Below, piece after piece: positions 46,004 to 57,453 of a stretch of DNA of 64,000 nt (within the stretch, counting starts at the first letter, position 1; every line of letters begins with the position of its first letter). A program made the position numbers and the translations under genes. Under the pieces are notes generated by a model. The model was not told the origin of the DNA, ran no database searches, and saw nothing but the letters and a program-made list of their open reading frames with translations. The DNA is from Leucosporidium creatinivorum. Its lineage: Eukaryota > Basidiomycota > Microbotryomycetes > Leucosporidiales > Leucosporidiaceae. Location of the stretch: assembly GCA_001600635.1 (NCBI GenBank), contig BCKL01000007.1, positions 954,303 through 1,018,302 on the forward strand, given 5' to 3'.

Positions 46004-47059
46004 ATGCGGGCTATGCTACCCGTCGCTCGACACACTCGAAACCTCGCCTCTGTTCGTTCTGCACCTTCTCCCCCTGCACCAGTTGCGCTCCGAACCATCC
46101 TCACCGACGACACCCACCGACTCGCCGTTCGACCTCTGCTGCCCGGCAGGAACTGGAACGAAATCGAGAAGATTATGGCTATCCATGGTGATTCGACTAC
46201 ATGCTCAATGAGTCGAGGGGAACGACGAGACGGGTGAGTCGACGAGACGATTGGGGCGAACCCGAGCTGACGTTGGGGTTGTGGTTCGGAGCACAGACCA
46301 ATGGACTACAAGGAGGCTAGAAGCTTGATTGACCTTTGGAACGACCCTTTCGTCTTTGGGTGAGCTCTCTTGGCCCTCCGAGCTCGCTTTTCGAGCTCTT
46401 TCTCCTCTTCGCCGAGCGCTGACCCAACTTTTGGCGCAGAGCCATCATCTCTCTCCTTCCTCGCTCTTGGGATCAAGATCACCTTCTTCAGCAATATCTC
46501 GAGAAGGAGAAGGTGGTGGGAATGATGGCGTTGACGTTGCCGGGGACTCAAGAGGGCGAGGAGGGGCAGTTCGGCATTGCTCTGGCGCAGGAGTATCAGG
46601 TATGTGAAGGTCGGCTCGGGCTCTCAACCCTCTACTGACTCGTCTCACCGACAGGGAAAAGGATTCGGAACCGCCTCGCTCTCCTGGCTCCTCTCCGAAG
46701 GATTCGCTCCCCCTTCTTTCGACTCGGCGGCCGAGTTCGGCGAAGGCGACAGCTTCTCTCGTCTCAACGGAGCAGAGATGATCCAAGGAGAGACTTTGGT
46801 GTCAAACTTGCGCGCTCGTCAATGCTGGAGCAAGCTGTGAGTGACTTCGGCGCTCTCGGAGTGGCTAGAGCTGACTCACCCTTGCTCGTACAGTGGGTTC
46901 AAGGAGGTCGGCGAGAAGGAGGGGAAGGTTCACGTGTGAGTGCTGCACCCTCGTCTACCTGACTCGACCTGCTTTCGCTCGGGGTTGCTGAACTCTCACC
47001 CTACTCGCAGCCGAATCACTCGCGAAGAGTACCAGGAGGCGCAGAAGGCTCGTCGTTAG
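46004..47059 (+). CDS. GNAT-family N-acetyltransferase
   Basis: Six exons (46004-46233, 46297-46359, 46440-46599, 46655-46836, 46894-46935, 47011-47059) give 241 aa. Fold markers are the substrate strand segment VVGMMALTLPG, the acetyl-CoA loop region EYQGKGFGTASLSWLL (Q/RxxGxG/A-like QGKGFG) and the final NLRARQCWSKLGFKEVG with the usual hydrophobic C-terminal strand. The N-terminus MRAMLPVARHTRNLASVRSA is basic and could target mitochondria. The target of acetylation is unknown. Confidence 0.82.
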
Positions 47060-47488
47060 GCATCGCGTTGTTGTACAGCAAACAGACACTTTCTGGAAGT
47101 CAGTACCGGCTCAGTTTAGGCCATTTCTCTTGTGTTCGCCTGCGCCGAGCTAGGCTTTTCCTCGCAAAGAAAGCCGACAGCTCTGAAACAACATATAATC
47201 GGGAGGGCCGAATGTATCATACCGCTGCCGACCTTCTACTCTCCTGGAGCTATCGGAGCCGGTGCTCAGAGTCCACCCCAGAAGCGTCGCCGAGGAGCGC
47301 GGAAGATTAAGGGGCAAAGAGAGATGTAGCGACAGTAGCATCAGACAGCATTTCAGACTCTGCCGAGACCATCGGATGCTGCTGCTCACCAGCTCGGTCA
47401 CTGCATCGCTCAAGCGAGGGATTCGGACGACGACGCCGCGAGGCCAATTCCCGTCTCTCTCTCTTCTCCCACATCTTACCTCGTCTCG
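47060..47488. other. Spacer between the GNAT and acetyl-CoA hydrolase genes
   Basis: Roughly 430 bp; no gene seen. It contains AT-richer patches (AACATATAATCG near 47190) that could be core promoter. Confidence 0.45.
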
Positions 47489-49779
47489 ATGCTCCGCGCC
47501 AGTCGTATCGTCAAGCAGCAAGTAGCTTCAGCTGCTCTCAAGGAGCGTGTCGGGCGCAAGTCCTTCTTGGAGAAGCTGAAAACGCCCGAGGAACTCGTCC
47601 ATTTGTTCAAGAATGACATGCACATTGGCTGGTCTGGCTTCACGGGAGTTGGTGAGTGATAGATGGCCTAGCGCCGCTGCTCCAGCAGGGCGTTGCGACT
47701 GAGCTACAAGACGCGCGAGGAGCTGACCTTCCCCCACCTTCGTCATCTCTGCTTTTCAGGCTACCCCAAGGTGAATAGACTGCAGAACGACCCTCGAGTA
47801 TCCGAGCTGATCTCTATACACATATACAGATGGTTCCCGCCGCTCTCGCCGTACGTTTCTGCTCCTCAGCTGCTCCCGACGACTACACCGAGGCTGATTC
47901 CTCTCGAATCCGCTCCAGGACCACGTCGAGAACAACAAGCTACAGGATGACCCCGCTACAAAGCTCAAGTTCAACCTCTACGTCGGAGCCTCGACCGGGC
48001 CCGAGACCGAGAACCGATGGGCAGAACTCGACATGATCAGCTTCCGTGCCCCTCATCAAGTCGGCAAGGCGATTAGTGCTGGAGCCAACGCTGGTCGGAT
48101 CGCGTTTGCCGATACCCATCTCTCGAAGTTCCCTCAAGATCTGGAGGACGGCTACTACACCCTGAACAAGAAGCACGGCGACCCTCGGTTCCCTCTCGAC
48201 TATGCGCTTGTCGAGGCGACCGAGATTCTCGAGGACGGCTCGTTGATCCTCGGTGCATCGGTCGGAGCAACACCAGAGATTCTCAGGAGCGCGGAGAAGA
48301 TTATCATCGAGGTCAACACCCACCTTCCCTCCTTCCGCGGCCTTCACGACATCGCACCGAGCTACTCTCCGCCCTACCGCCAACCTCTCCTCATCTCGCA
48401 CCCTTCCGACCGCATCGGCTTGACCTCCATGCCTGTCGACCCCGAGCGAGTCGTCGCTATCGTGGAGAGTACCAAGCCCGACAACACGGGCAAGAACGCC
48501 CCTCAGGACGACATCTCGCGCGCCATCGGCGCCAACTTGATCAACTTCCTCTCCGACGAGGTCAAGGCCGGAAGACTACCGCTTAACCTCCTACCCCTCC
48601 AGTCGGGTATTGGGAACATTGCCAACGCCGTCATCGGAGCGCTGGAGGAGAGCCCTTTCGAGCATCTTACGGTGTGGACCGAGGTGAGTTTGGCGCCGAG
48701 CAAGCTCGAGATAGGCGTTGCAGTGCTTCTTGCTGCAACACGAGCTTACTACAGACCTTTTGAGCAACTGCTGATCTTCTTATTTCTATACAGGTCCTTC
48801 AAGACTCCTTCATCCCCCTCCTCGACTCCAACAAGCTCGACTTCGCCACGGCTACCTCGATTCGCTTCTCACCCGAGATGTTCGAGAAGCTTTACCGCGA
48901 GTGGGACAACTACAAAGACCGACTCCTCCTCCGTCCTCAAACGGTCAGCAACTCACCAGAGGTCATTCGCCGACTCGGCGTCATCGCCACCAATACGCCT
49001 GTGGAGGTGGACATTGTGCGTGCAGGATGTACGCTTGCAGAAGGCATGAGAGTTGACCTGTAACTCTACCTACAGACGAGTCACGTCAATTCAACATGCG
49101 CGTTAGGCACCCGGATTCTGAAGTATGCTCGCTCCCTGCCGTTCATCGCTCGCTGCAAGGCTCTGCTAATCATGATGCACGCCTCTGTAGTGGGGTCGGC
49201 GGGAGCTGTGATTTTCTGCGCGCGGCACGGCTTAGTATCGTACACACGCCTTCGACTAGGCCGACCAAGACCGATCCTACGGGCATCTCGTGCATCGTCG
49301 CCTTCGCATCTCACATTGACCACAGTGAGCTGCTTTGCTTCGCGCTCGAGCTTTACTGATCATTCTCTTCTTCACCCTCACGCAGCTGAGCATGATATTG
49401 ACGTGCGTAGCGTCTCAGACGGATCTCTGAGCTCGTGCTGACCTGCTCGCGCCTTTCCAGGTCATCGTCACTGAGCAAGGTCTCGCCGACATTCGAGGTC
49501 TGAGCCCTAGAGAGCGCGCACCAGTCATCATCAACAACTGCGCCCACCCCGTCTACCGCGACCAGCTGATGGACTACTACGAGCGGTGAGTGGCCTTTGC
49601 CGAGCGCCGAGCTTTCCCTCTCTCCGAGTCGAGCTGATCTTATCGTGCCACACAGCGCGCTGCACGAGAACCTCGCTCGAGGAGCAGGTCACCAACCGCA
49701 CATGCTTCGCAACGCCTTCAAGATGCACGAGAACTTGAGGCTGCACGGCACAATGAAGTTGGACAAGTGGGATCCTTAG
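47489..49779 (+). CDS. ACH1: Acetyl-CoA hydrolase / CoA-transferase, mitochondrial
   Basis: Ten exons (47489-47651, 47760-47770, 47830-47850, 47919-48683, 48794-49015, 49076-49122, 49191-49324, 49386-49402, 49461-49585, 49656-49779) give 542 aa, close to the fungal norm. Family blocks are [42 protein letters not shown] near exon 6, [20 protein letters not shown] and [22 protein letters not shown]1 moves CoA between succinyl-CoA/acetyl-CoA and acetate, supporting growth on acetate or propionate. Exons of 11, 21 and 17 nt are required; each restores strongly conserved sequence, so they are credible. The basic N-terminus fits mitochondrial import. Confidence 0.95.
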
Positions 49780-50080
49780 AGCTGTAGAGGAGTGAGCTGT
49801 TGCGGAGTCAAGCAATCCATCAATGTAAAAAGACCCTCTTGGCTTGGAGGAAGCGGGAAGGCAGGAGAGCAATGTAGCGCTGCTTTCGGCGATGCTTCAA
49901 GAGCGCGACCCCCGAAGCGAAAGAGAGCAGACTGCTTCGCCGAGCTACTCCCTCGAGCGACGAAGGACGGCATGAGGACATTAGGCAAAGATTGCACTGC
50001 AGGATAACTATGTGTACAGATTATTGGACCTCTCAACCTGAGTTTCTCCGACCTCGGCGCTCTTCTTGACCTTGCGACGG
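49780..50080. other. Spacer between convergent genes
   Basis: A 300-bp region between the ACH1 stop and the stomatin-like stop. No gene or clear terminator structure was identified. Confidence 0.45.
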
Positions 50081-51971
50081 TCAAGCCTGAGCGAGCTGCT
50101 GAATAAGAGCGGTGTTGCCGAGACCGTCGTTTCCGCCGGCTCCAACAAGGTTCATGGGGATGAAGATGGTCTGGCAAGGAGAGAGGGTCAGCTACAGCTC
50201 GACATGAACGTTCGAAAGCGCGCACCTTGGCATCCGACGTCCTCGCCATTGCCTGGAGAGCCTCGAGCTGACGGATCTGGATGGCGGCTGTAGGGTACAG
50301 AAGGTAAGCGAGTGTTGCAGAGAGAAGGGATAGACACGCACCGGGACTCGAGAGAATGTCGGCGGCTTCGCGCATGAGCTTGGCCGAGTCGACTGTGGAT
50401 CGTTAGAGGAGCGGGGTACGAGTAGGTGAGGAGTAGGTCAGAGTCGCGAAGAATCGTTGAAAGAGGTGGAGAAGGTCAGCGAGACATTTCTTCGAGGCTA
50501 CCAGACAGCCTTCGAAAGCGAGAAGCGCGAGACTTACCCTCTGCGCGGGCGGCAATGACCTTGGCCTCTCCGACACGCTTGGCGGCGGCGGCACTTGAGA
50601 GCGACTGCTGGAGCTCCTCCGAGAAGAGGATGTCCTGTTGGTCGTAGGCGGGTTAGCGATTTGGTCGGCCGGAAGCGAGCTCGGCGCAGAGCAGTCGCCT
50701 CGAAGCGCTCCGAGTCAAGCGTCTCGAGCTCTGAAGGGAAGGTGCAGCCTCTCTGCAAAAAGAGAACACTTACCTTGAGAAGCAACGACTCGATCTTGAC
50801 TCCCCACTGTCCCGAGACATCCTCGACAATCTGCTCGACCTCAGCGGCGACGGCCTCCCTGTCGGTGAGGAGGTTCTGGAGGTTGCGCGAGCCGACGACG
50901 TGACGAAGAGTAGTTTGAGCGCGCTCGATGAGCGCCTGGCGGACATCTCCGATACCGAAGGCGGCCTATGAAGGGGCAGAGATGAGCTCGGCGAAGAGAG
51001 AGGACGAGGTGAGGGGGAGACGGACCTTGTGGGGAGCGGTGATGGCATAGCAAAGGACCTTGAAGAGCAAAAGAGAGTGGTCAGCGCCGACCACAACGTT
51101 TTCTCGCTCGGCAAACCCCTGAGGCTTTCCCACCCCCAACCTAGCCCCCCTTCTCCTTCTTCTTCCTCCTTTTCTCTTCCCTTCTTGCCCAAAGGAATAG
51201 CTTACAGAGTCAACCTGTACCGTCACATTATCGCGTGTAATGATGTTCTGGCGAGGGATCTGCGAGAGCTGGATCTTGATGTCGACGATGCGAAGCTTGT
51301 CCGTGAATGGGTTGAGCCGCAGTAGCCCGGGGTCGTTGGTCGACTTCAGCTGTCCGAATTTGGTCACCAAGCCGACACTGCCTTGTTGGATCTGCTTGTA
51401 GGGGTTGGGGCAGCAGAAGCAGCAAGGGATGGATCCGAAAGCTTCGCTATGGGTCAGCCGAGCTCGCGCCGAGCGGTGCGAAAGCCTGTAGAAGGACGCT
51501 CACATCCAGCGATATTTCCGAGGCATTCAATCATGGATCCTGGAAGATGGCAGAGGGTCAGCGAACGCCATGGAGGGCAGGAGCGAGCGACTTACCGTAA
51601 AACCCATGACTGCTTTGCAATTCGGAGGAGAGATCCTGGGCGTAACTTGGCTGCAGCTCGGACTGCTTCAAGGGCTGTACGGTGATGAGAGGTTCATGTC
51701 TGGCGGTCGGTCTGGATGAGCGTGAATGAGAGTGGCGATGAGTGGGGGTCGAACGATGCGGAGGATGGATTTGGAAGCGATCAGCGGACTGTTTGGGAGG
51801 GTCGCTGATGCAGTACAGAACTCACTGAGTAGTGTGAGCAGCTCCTGTAGGACGTTGGGGACGTCCATCGTTGTGATCCTCGCCCTCAGCGCCAAGGTGG
51901 TAGGCGCCTTGCTTTCCGTTCGAATACGAAGGCGAAGCTGTATCGCCCGAAGTGGTTTGCGAGAAGGACAT
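50081..51971 (-). CDS. Stomatin-like SPFH/Band-7 membrane protein
   Basis: The 3' half is clear: MIECLGNIAGSFGSIPCCFC with a Cys-rich hydrophobic hairpin, then PNPYKQIQQGSVGLVTKFGQ, PGLLRLNPFTDKLRIVDIKI, DNVTVQVDSV, AAFGIGDVRQALIERAQTT, RAEVDSAKLMREAADIL and an end at LIQQLAQA. This is the order of fungal stomatins, which scaffold lipid microdomains; the cysteines may be acylated. The N-terminus is less certain. EPLITVQPLKQSELQPSYAQ belongs to the protein and is preceded by a His/Arg/Ser-rich segment, but the join to the first ATG proposed here (MSFSQTTSGDTASPS) could not be phased cleanly. An alternative first exon near 52138 is possible. Confidence 0.8.
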
Positions 51972-52639
51972 GGCTGTAGTAGGGTGTTGGTAGACGAGTT
52001 GTAGGTTGTTGCTGGTGCTGTAGGGAGGTCGGCAAGAACGGCGATGTTGGGGGAAGAGGAAGAGAGCGGTGGGCTCACAGAGCTGAAGGGCAGTGCTGAG
52101 CTTCGCCCAGAGATAAGTCGACTCACGTGAGGTCATGCCGGCACTCTGCTCGGCTGCATCTCTGGTACGAGTTGAGTACAGCGGGCATTGGCGGCACCGC
52201 CCCTTGCTCTCGCATCCCGAGACGACCGAAAGCAGCTCGGCGAAGGGGGATGGGCCGAGCGCTGCTTCTGTACAGCAGAGCAGAGGCAAGTAGAGCATGG
52301 CAGAAGTGTCAGAATATATAGGCAGATAGTGAGAGAGCTGAGCTTAGTGAGAAGCTACACAAGAATAGCGAAAGACCCCTCTTCAACTCGAGCTTGACGC
52401 GCTCTCTCCGCTCTCAGCCTTGCTCTTCCAACCCACCACCTTCTTTCCCACCTTTCTCGCCTTTCGTTCGAGCGTAGGAGAGTAACGGAGCCGTCAAGGA
52501 GCAGCAGAACAGTACCACCCTACAACACCTAATCCATCAATCGTAAGTGCATCCGTCAGCTTTTCCTCGAGCCCACTTCGGCTGCTTCTGAGAGCCTACA
52601 GAGCGGCAGGGAGCTAACACAGTACACGACAATTCGCAG
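51972..52639. other. Spacer between the stomatin-like and zinc-knuckle genes
   Basis: Divergent promoter region of about 670 bp, which may also hold the first exon of the stomatin-like gene near 52130. Nothing else is supported. Confidence 0.45.
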
Positions 52640-53623
52640 ATGTCCGGACCTCTTTCGCGCAAGGGATGCTTCAAGTGAGGACGAGCTTCTATTCAAGCGG
52701 GCGCGGGGGAGAGCGGGCAGTGGCGCGCTGAGCAGAGGGAGAGAGAGTGTATGAGCTGATGAGTTGTGGATGGTGTTGCAGGTGTGGAGAGCTCTCTCAC
52801 ATTGCTGAGAATTGTGGAAGCGCCACCAGGCTCTGGTGAGTCTATTGTAGCGCTGAGGCGCCCGACCGAACACCGAGAGCTGACCTTCTCGATCCTCCCC
52901 AGCTACAACTGCAAGTCGCCCGAGCACGAGAGCAACGCTTGCCCCGAGCCCCGTACCGCCGAGTCTAAGCAGTGCTTCGGATGCGGGTGAGTTTCGCTTC
53001 TTGAACAGCTCGGCGCCGTTTCGCTGATCTCTCGGCGCTTCCACCAGAGGAATCGGTCACCTCGCTGTCGACTGCCCCACCCTTCGCCAGAGCAACGGCT
53101 TCGGAGCTGGAGGAGGACAGAAGTGCTACGCCTGCGGCAACTTTGGCCACATCGCCAGGTCCTGCCCCCAGGCTGCCGCTCCCGGACTTGACGGCGAGCT
53201 CGCTCCCTCGGTCGTCAACCCCGTCGCCCGTGGCGTCGGAGCTCCCATGCCCGGACGTGGACCCCTCGCCGGCAGGATCGGCGGCTTCGCTGGACCCGGA
53301 CGCGGTGGATTCGTTGGAGGATACGGTCGCGGAGGATTCTTCGGCGGCGCCCCCAGGGTCGTCCGCTGCTACGCTTGCGGCCAGCCCAACCACATGGCTC
53401 GCAACTGCACCTCCAACCCCGGAGCTGGAGCCGGAGCTGTGCCCGGTGTCCGCCCTCCCAAGACTTGCTACAAGGTGCGTTCATGCTCTCGGCGAAGGCT
53501 CGGCCGGAAATCTCCTGCGCCTTACAAGAGCTGACCTCGATACCCTTACAGTGCCAGGAGGAGGGACACATCGCCCGCGAGTGCCCCCAGAACGAGCAGC
53601 CCCTTCCCCAGACCGTCGCCTAA
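52640..53623 (+). CDS. Six-zinc-knuckle nucleic-acid-binding protein, Gis2/CNBP-like
   Basis: Five exons (52640-52674, 52782-52835, 52903-52986, 53048-53474, 53552-53623) give 223 aa. Six CX2CX4HX4C knuckles are seen: CFKCGELSHIAENC, CYNCKSPEHESNAC, CFGCGGIGHLAVDC, CYACGNFGHIARSC, CYACGQPNHMARNC and CYKCQEEGHIAREC. Between knuckles four and five lies a Gly/Arg/Phe-rich linker (GGFAGPGRGGFVGG). Gis2/CNBP proteins bind G-rich single-stranded RNA and DNA and affect translation. Introns cut the coding sequence inside or next to knuckles. The start ATG lies directly upstream of knuckle one. Confidence 0.93.
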
Positions 53624-53690
53624 GCTTCTCTCCCTCAAGCCGGCGCCGAACCCCTTCCTCCCCTTCGAGACGGTCGCCTAAGCTTATCCC
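53600..53690 (+). repeat. Imperfect duplication of the zinc-knuckle gene's stop region
   Basis: The words CCTTCCCCAGACCGTCGCCT at the stop codon and CCTTCGAGACGGTCGCCTAA about 60 bp downstream both end in TCGCCTAAGCTT. The second copy lies in the presumed 3' UTR. Confidence 0.65.
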
Positions 53691-53879
53691 CTGATGATGC
53701 TGGAAAGTTAGCTGGTGTCCTGTTTTGTACCTCTCCCCCCCGCTACCATCGTGCAAACAGCTTTATCTAACCCTCAGATTCCGCTGTGACGACTTCAGCC
53801 GAGGCTGGACCCGAGCGAAACGCAATTCTCGCGCTGGCTTTTGCCTTATCGCCCGTTCTCTTGCTGCACCTCGTTCGCT

Positions 53880-55887
53880 ATGGATCTGTACGCCAAACGA
53901 CTATCGGCAGATGCTCGTGCTCTGGAGCGACCTACTACCGTACAGGACTCGCTCGTGCTGGCTCACGCTCCCCTTCTCGCGAGGGTGTTTGCTGAGGTGT
54001 GTCCATGCGCGAAAGGCAGTTTTCGAGGCCTTCCCAGCTCACACGTACTGCACTACAGGTTCCACAAGATACACTGCTATCCCTCGCACTCGTGTCCCGC
54101 CACTTTAACGCCGTAGCAACCGATGTGCTGCTCTCGCAGCGGTCTATCCGCCTCGACTCGGCGAGAGCAGTTGAGGCTTTTGGGCGACTTGTGCTGGAGC
54201 ATCCGCAGGTTGGGCAGCGGATTCGAGCTTTTGAGGTGACCAAGTGAGTGCTATAGCGAGCTATCAAGCTCGCTGAGAAGAGCGCTGACCATGTCGCCAC
54301 CGCTCCGCAGGTCGACTATCCCCCTCCTCCCCGCGCTGCCGTCACTAGCGCCCAATCTCCGAGCCCTCTCCTTCGCCTCTTCCACACATCTCAACGCTGC
54401 GACCCTCTCGGGCTTGCTCATGAGCTTTCCTGCTCTGGAGCAGGTCTCCATCGTCGGTCAGGATGCGAGATCCCGGCGACGCCGAATCATGGAAGCTGAG
54501 CCAGAGGGCGAGATTGGCAAGGCGCTACGAAGCGTCGCCAACATCATCCTAGCCGCTCGAGAGGAGACCGAGGCCGAAGACTACGTTCCCTTCCACCTCA
54601 AGACCCTCCGACTACTCTCGACCCCCATCAAGCTCTCCTCCCTCGACTACTTCCTGGAGGTGTGCGGTTCGGAGCTCCAGGAGCTGTCGCTCGAAGGCTG
54701 TAGTCTAGGTCCGAAGGCGACCCTCATTGTCGAGCAATGGTGCCCCCGCCTACGAGATCTCCGCCTCGACACCTTGATCCCTACTTCCGCTCCCCCTTCC
54801 ACTCCTCGGCCTAACCTCCCACCACTGGAATTCGACCTCACTCTTCCCTGGAACCTCTCCACCCACCTCACTTCCCTCCACCTTGCCTCACTTCCGAGCA
54901 TCGACCCCTCCGCCTTCTCCCTCTTCGCCGAACCCGCCTACGCCCAACTCGAATCCCTCTCCATTTCACACTGCGACTTCTCCGCCGCTCACCTATCGCA
55001 CTTCACTCGAGTGCGTCGGCTGAAGGTCGTCGCATGCCACAACATCAAGAGCATACCCGTCTTTCCCGACCTCGACGGTAGACCGGAAGCGGGAAGCGGT
55101 TGCAAGGAGCTGAGGTCGTTGAGCATCTTGGGGTGCACGGGATTGACGCTGGGGAATTTGTGGGAGCTGGCGATGTTGAGTCGGCTGGAGCTTGGGGAGG
55201 AGGAGGCGACTGAGCGGAGAAGGCTTGGGCTCGGCGGTCGAGGTCTGCGGAAGTTGACTGTCGACGGCACGATGGCGAGGGAGCATCACTACAATAGTAT
55301 GTCGACTTGCTTTTTGCTCTCGACGACGACGCTGATCATATGTCTTAACAGTCTCCGGCTTCGCCTTCACTCTACCCTCCGGCCTCGGCTCAGCTCCAGC
55401 CATGGTCGACCTCCCATCCGCGCTCCCAGCCCACCTCGCACCATCTCCGCACACCCTTCCCTACTTCGATACCAACCTCCTTTCACCCACCCTCCCCTCC
55501 TTCGCCCTCCTCGCCACTCTCGTCGAAGCCAGCGACTTGGAGGAACTCTCCCTCTTTGGCTCGATCGGGTCATCCGCCGAGGGCTTCCTCGAGCCCATAC
55601 AGCTCGACAGCAGCTACCTCGCTCGGGCAAGACGCCTGCTGCTGACGAGTCTGGCCCATCTCCCTCTCGTCGGTCGCTACCTCGGCTTGGGCAAGGTCGA
55701 CGCCGACGCCGAAGGACCGCCCGTTCCTCTTCGCTGGCAGAAGGAGGATATCGGGAGCTCATGGGGACCAGCAGATCATAGAGGCGTGGGGTTGAGCGCC
55801 GGACGTTCGGGAAGTCGATTGACTGCAGACGAAGTGAATTGGGTCAGGAGGGAAGGTGCGGGCAGGCTCGAGAGCGTTCATGTGTAG
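53880..55887 (+). CDS. F-box/LRR-like protein
   Basis: Four exons (53880-53996, 54059-54243, 54311-55296, 55352-55887) give 607 aa. An F-box-like segment near residues 37-70 (VPQDTLLSLALVSRHFNAVA) is followed by repeated leucine-rich stretches: LRALSFASSTHLN, ALEQVSIVGQ, ELQELSLEGCSLG, LRDLRLDTLIP, QLESLSISHCDFS, ELRSLSILGCTG and DLEELSLFGS. This fits a substrate receptor of an SCF ubiquitin ligase. The substrate is unknown. A structurally similar gene lies at 59.1-60.9 kb on the other strand. Confidence 0.75.
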
Positions 55888-56463
55888 ACCTTTAGAGCGT
55901 CGGCGGTTGACATTTCATTAGAGTAGCATTAACTAGAGTAGAACTAGCTACGCCATAGATTAATACAGCTTCTACACCCTTGAGAACTGCTGCAAGCGGT
56001 CTCCGAGTTTTCCCTTCCTCCTCGGCCGAAGCTCGCGAGTCGCTGCGAATGATCAACTCGGATCGTTCACCTCAAGCTGCCATGCTTCGCTTTGCAACTT
56101 CTACCACATTCTGCATCTACAGGCTTCTACGCCGCGGCGGAAGCAGACTTTTGCTCGCCAGTCTCGGTCGGGGCCTTCGGGGCAGCTCGGCGAGGCGAAC
56201 TTGCACGCGAAGCTTGCAAATCAGAAGCGCTGTTGAACCGAGCTCCGTGCATGGAGTTAAGTATTGCAGGCCGAAGGACCGAGTCAGCAGCCAGCTGAAA
56301 AGCGTGGAGCGAGCGAGCCGTCCTCTCTTGCTCTCCTGCTCTTCACTCGTCCTCGAGACACTTCAGACCTCCAGTGAGTTCCAAAATGGCACGAGGTGTC
56401 TCTACTTCCTACAGCTGTACTAACGACCTCGCAACAGACCTTCGCACGCACCCTCTCACGATC
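55888..56463 (+). other. Upstream region of the protoglobin gene with a 5'-UTR intron
   Basis: No supported coding exon. A convincing intron lies at 56374-56437: GTGAGT donor, a perfect TACTAAC branch point at 56418-56424 and a CAG acceptor. It removes the ATG at 56386, so the gene probably starts at 56464 with this intron in its leader. Confidence 0.6.
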
Positions 56464-57453
56464 ATGCAGCACATCGACCGAAACCTCATCATGACCTCGC
56501 TCCCTGATCGAGTGGCCTTCCTCCGATCCTTCATCGGCTTCAGCAAGGAGGATGGAGAGACCCTCAACTCGGCCGCTCCTCTCGTCGTTCCCCTGGCGAA
56601 GGGAGTCGTCGACGCCGTCTACGACCACCTCTTTCAGTACGACTACACTACCGACCCCTTCACTCACCGCAACAAGGGCTTTGAGGGGGATCTGACCGAC
56701 ATCAAGGACATTAGTGAGTCTGTCCCCTCGCTTTAGGCTTTCGCTCGCTCGCTTTCCATATCGCCGAGCTCGGCGCTGACCAACCCTTCGCTACGCTACA
56801 GCCGTCGACTCGCCTCAGATCGCCTTCCGCAAGAAGTTCCTCACGTATGTGTAGCTCTGTCTTGTAGTATCTTGGACGCTCTGACTGACCTCGCCTTCCT
56901 ACAGGATCTGGGTCTCCAAGATCTTCACGGCGAGCTACGAGGAGGACGCCATCTGGACTTACCTTGACAAGGTGAGTCGTCGGCGAGCAGCTCCGACTTC
57001 CCCTGCGGTCGCGCTCTCGGTCGTGCCCCGCCCGCCGGATCCTTACGTCGCTTCTCGGCTGACCCTTCCCTTCTCCGCGTTCCCAGGTCGGCCTCATGCA
57101 CACCGGCAACCCCGCCTTCAAGCACCGCGCCAACAAGGAGCCTCTCATCATCGATCTCATGGCCTGTACGTCGTCTCTCTATTGCCTCTCTTCTCTTGGC
57201 GCCTTCACCGAACTCGGGCTGACCTGCTTCACCTCCCGAAGGCAACGCTCTCATCGCGTGGGTCTGCGATCTCGTCACCAAGACCGTCCTCGAGCTCCCG
57301 GAAGAGACTCTCCCCCTCGTCAAGAAGACGGCCGTCGTCCGCTCTTTCAACAAAGCGATGTGGATCCAAAGCGACCTCTTCACTCGCCACTACACTCGCT
57401 CCGACGAGGAGGCTGCTGCTCACCTCGCCGCCAACCCCGGTGTCCCCAATTAA
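56464..57453 (+). CDS. Protoglobin-domain protein
   Basis: Five exons (56464-56713, 56802-56844, 56905-56971, 57087-57165, 57242-57453) give 216 aa. The sequence follows the fungal protoglobin/globin-sensor pattern: MQHIDRNLIMTSLPDRVAFL at the start, DAVYDHLFQYDYTT, then FRKKFLTIWVSKIFTA and VGLMHTGNPAFKHRANKEPL with candidate haem-ligand histidines, ending in long helices. Protoglobins bind haem and diatomic gases. There is no attached signalling domain, so it could be a gas or redox sensor or scavenger. Function in fungi is not well defined. An upstream in-frame ATG at 56386 would add 26 residues but lies inside a strong intron. Confidence 0.83.

Noticed and set aside
46195-46235. Intron starting at GGTGATTC in the first exon of the GNAT gene
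   Set aside because: The next donor, GTGAGT at 46234, keeps phase with the following exon without it; the GTGATT site is weak.
56386-56463. Upstream ATG at 56386 as the protoglobin start
   Set aside because: It sits inside an intron with GTGAGT, TACTAAC and CAG signals, and the conserved family start MQHIDR begins at 56464.
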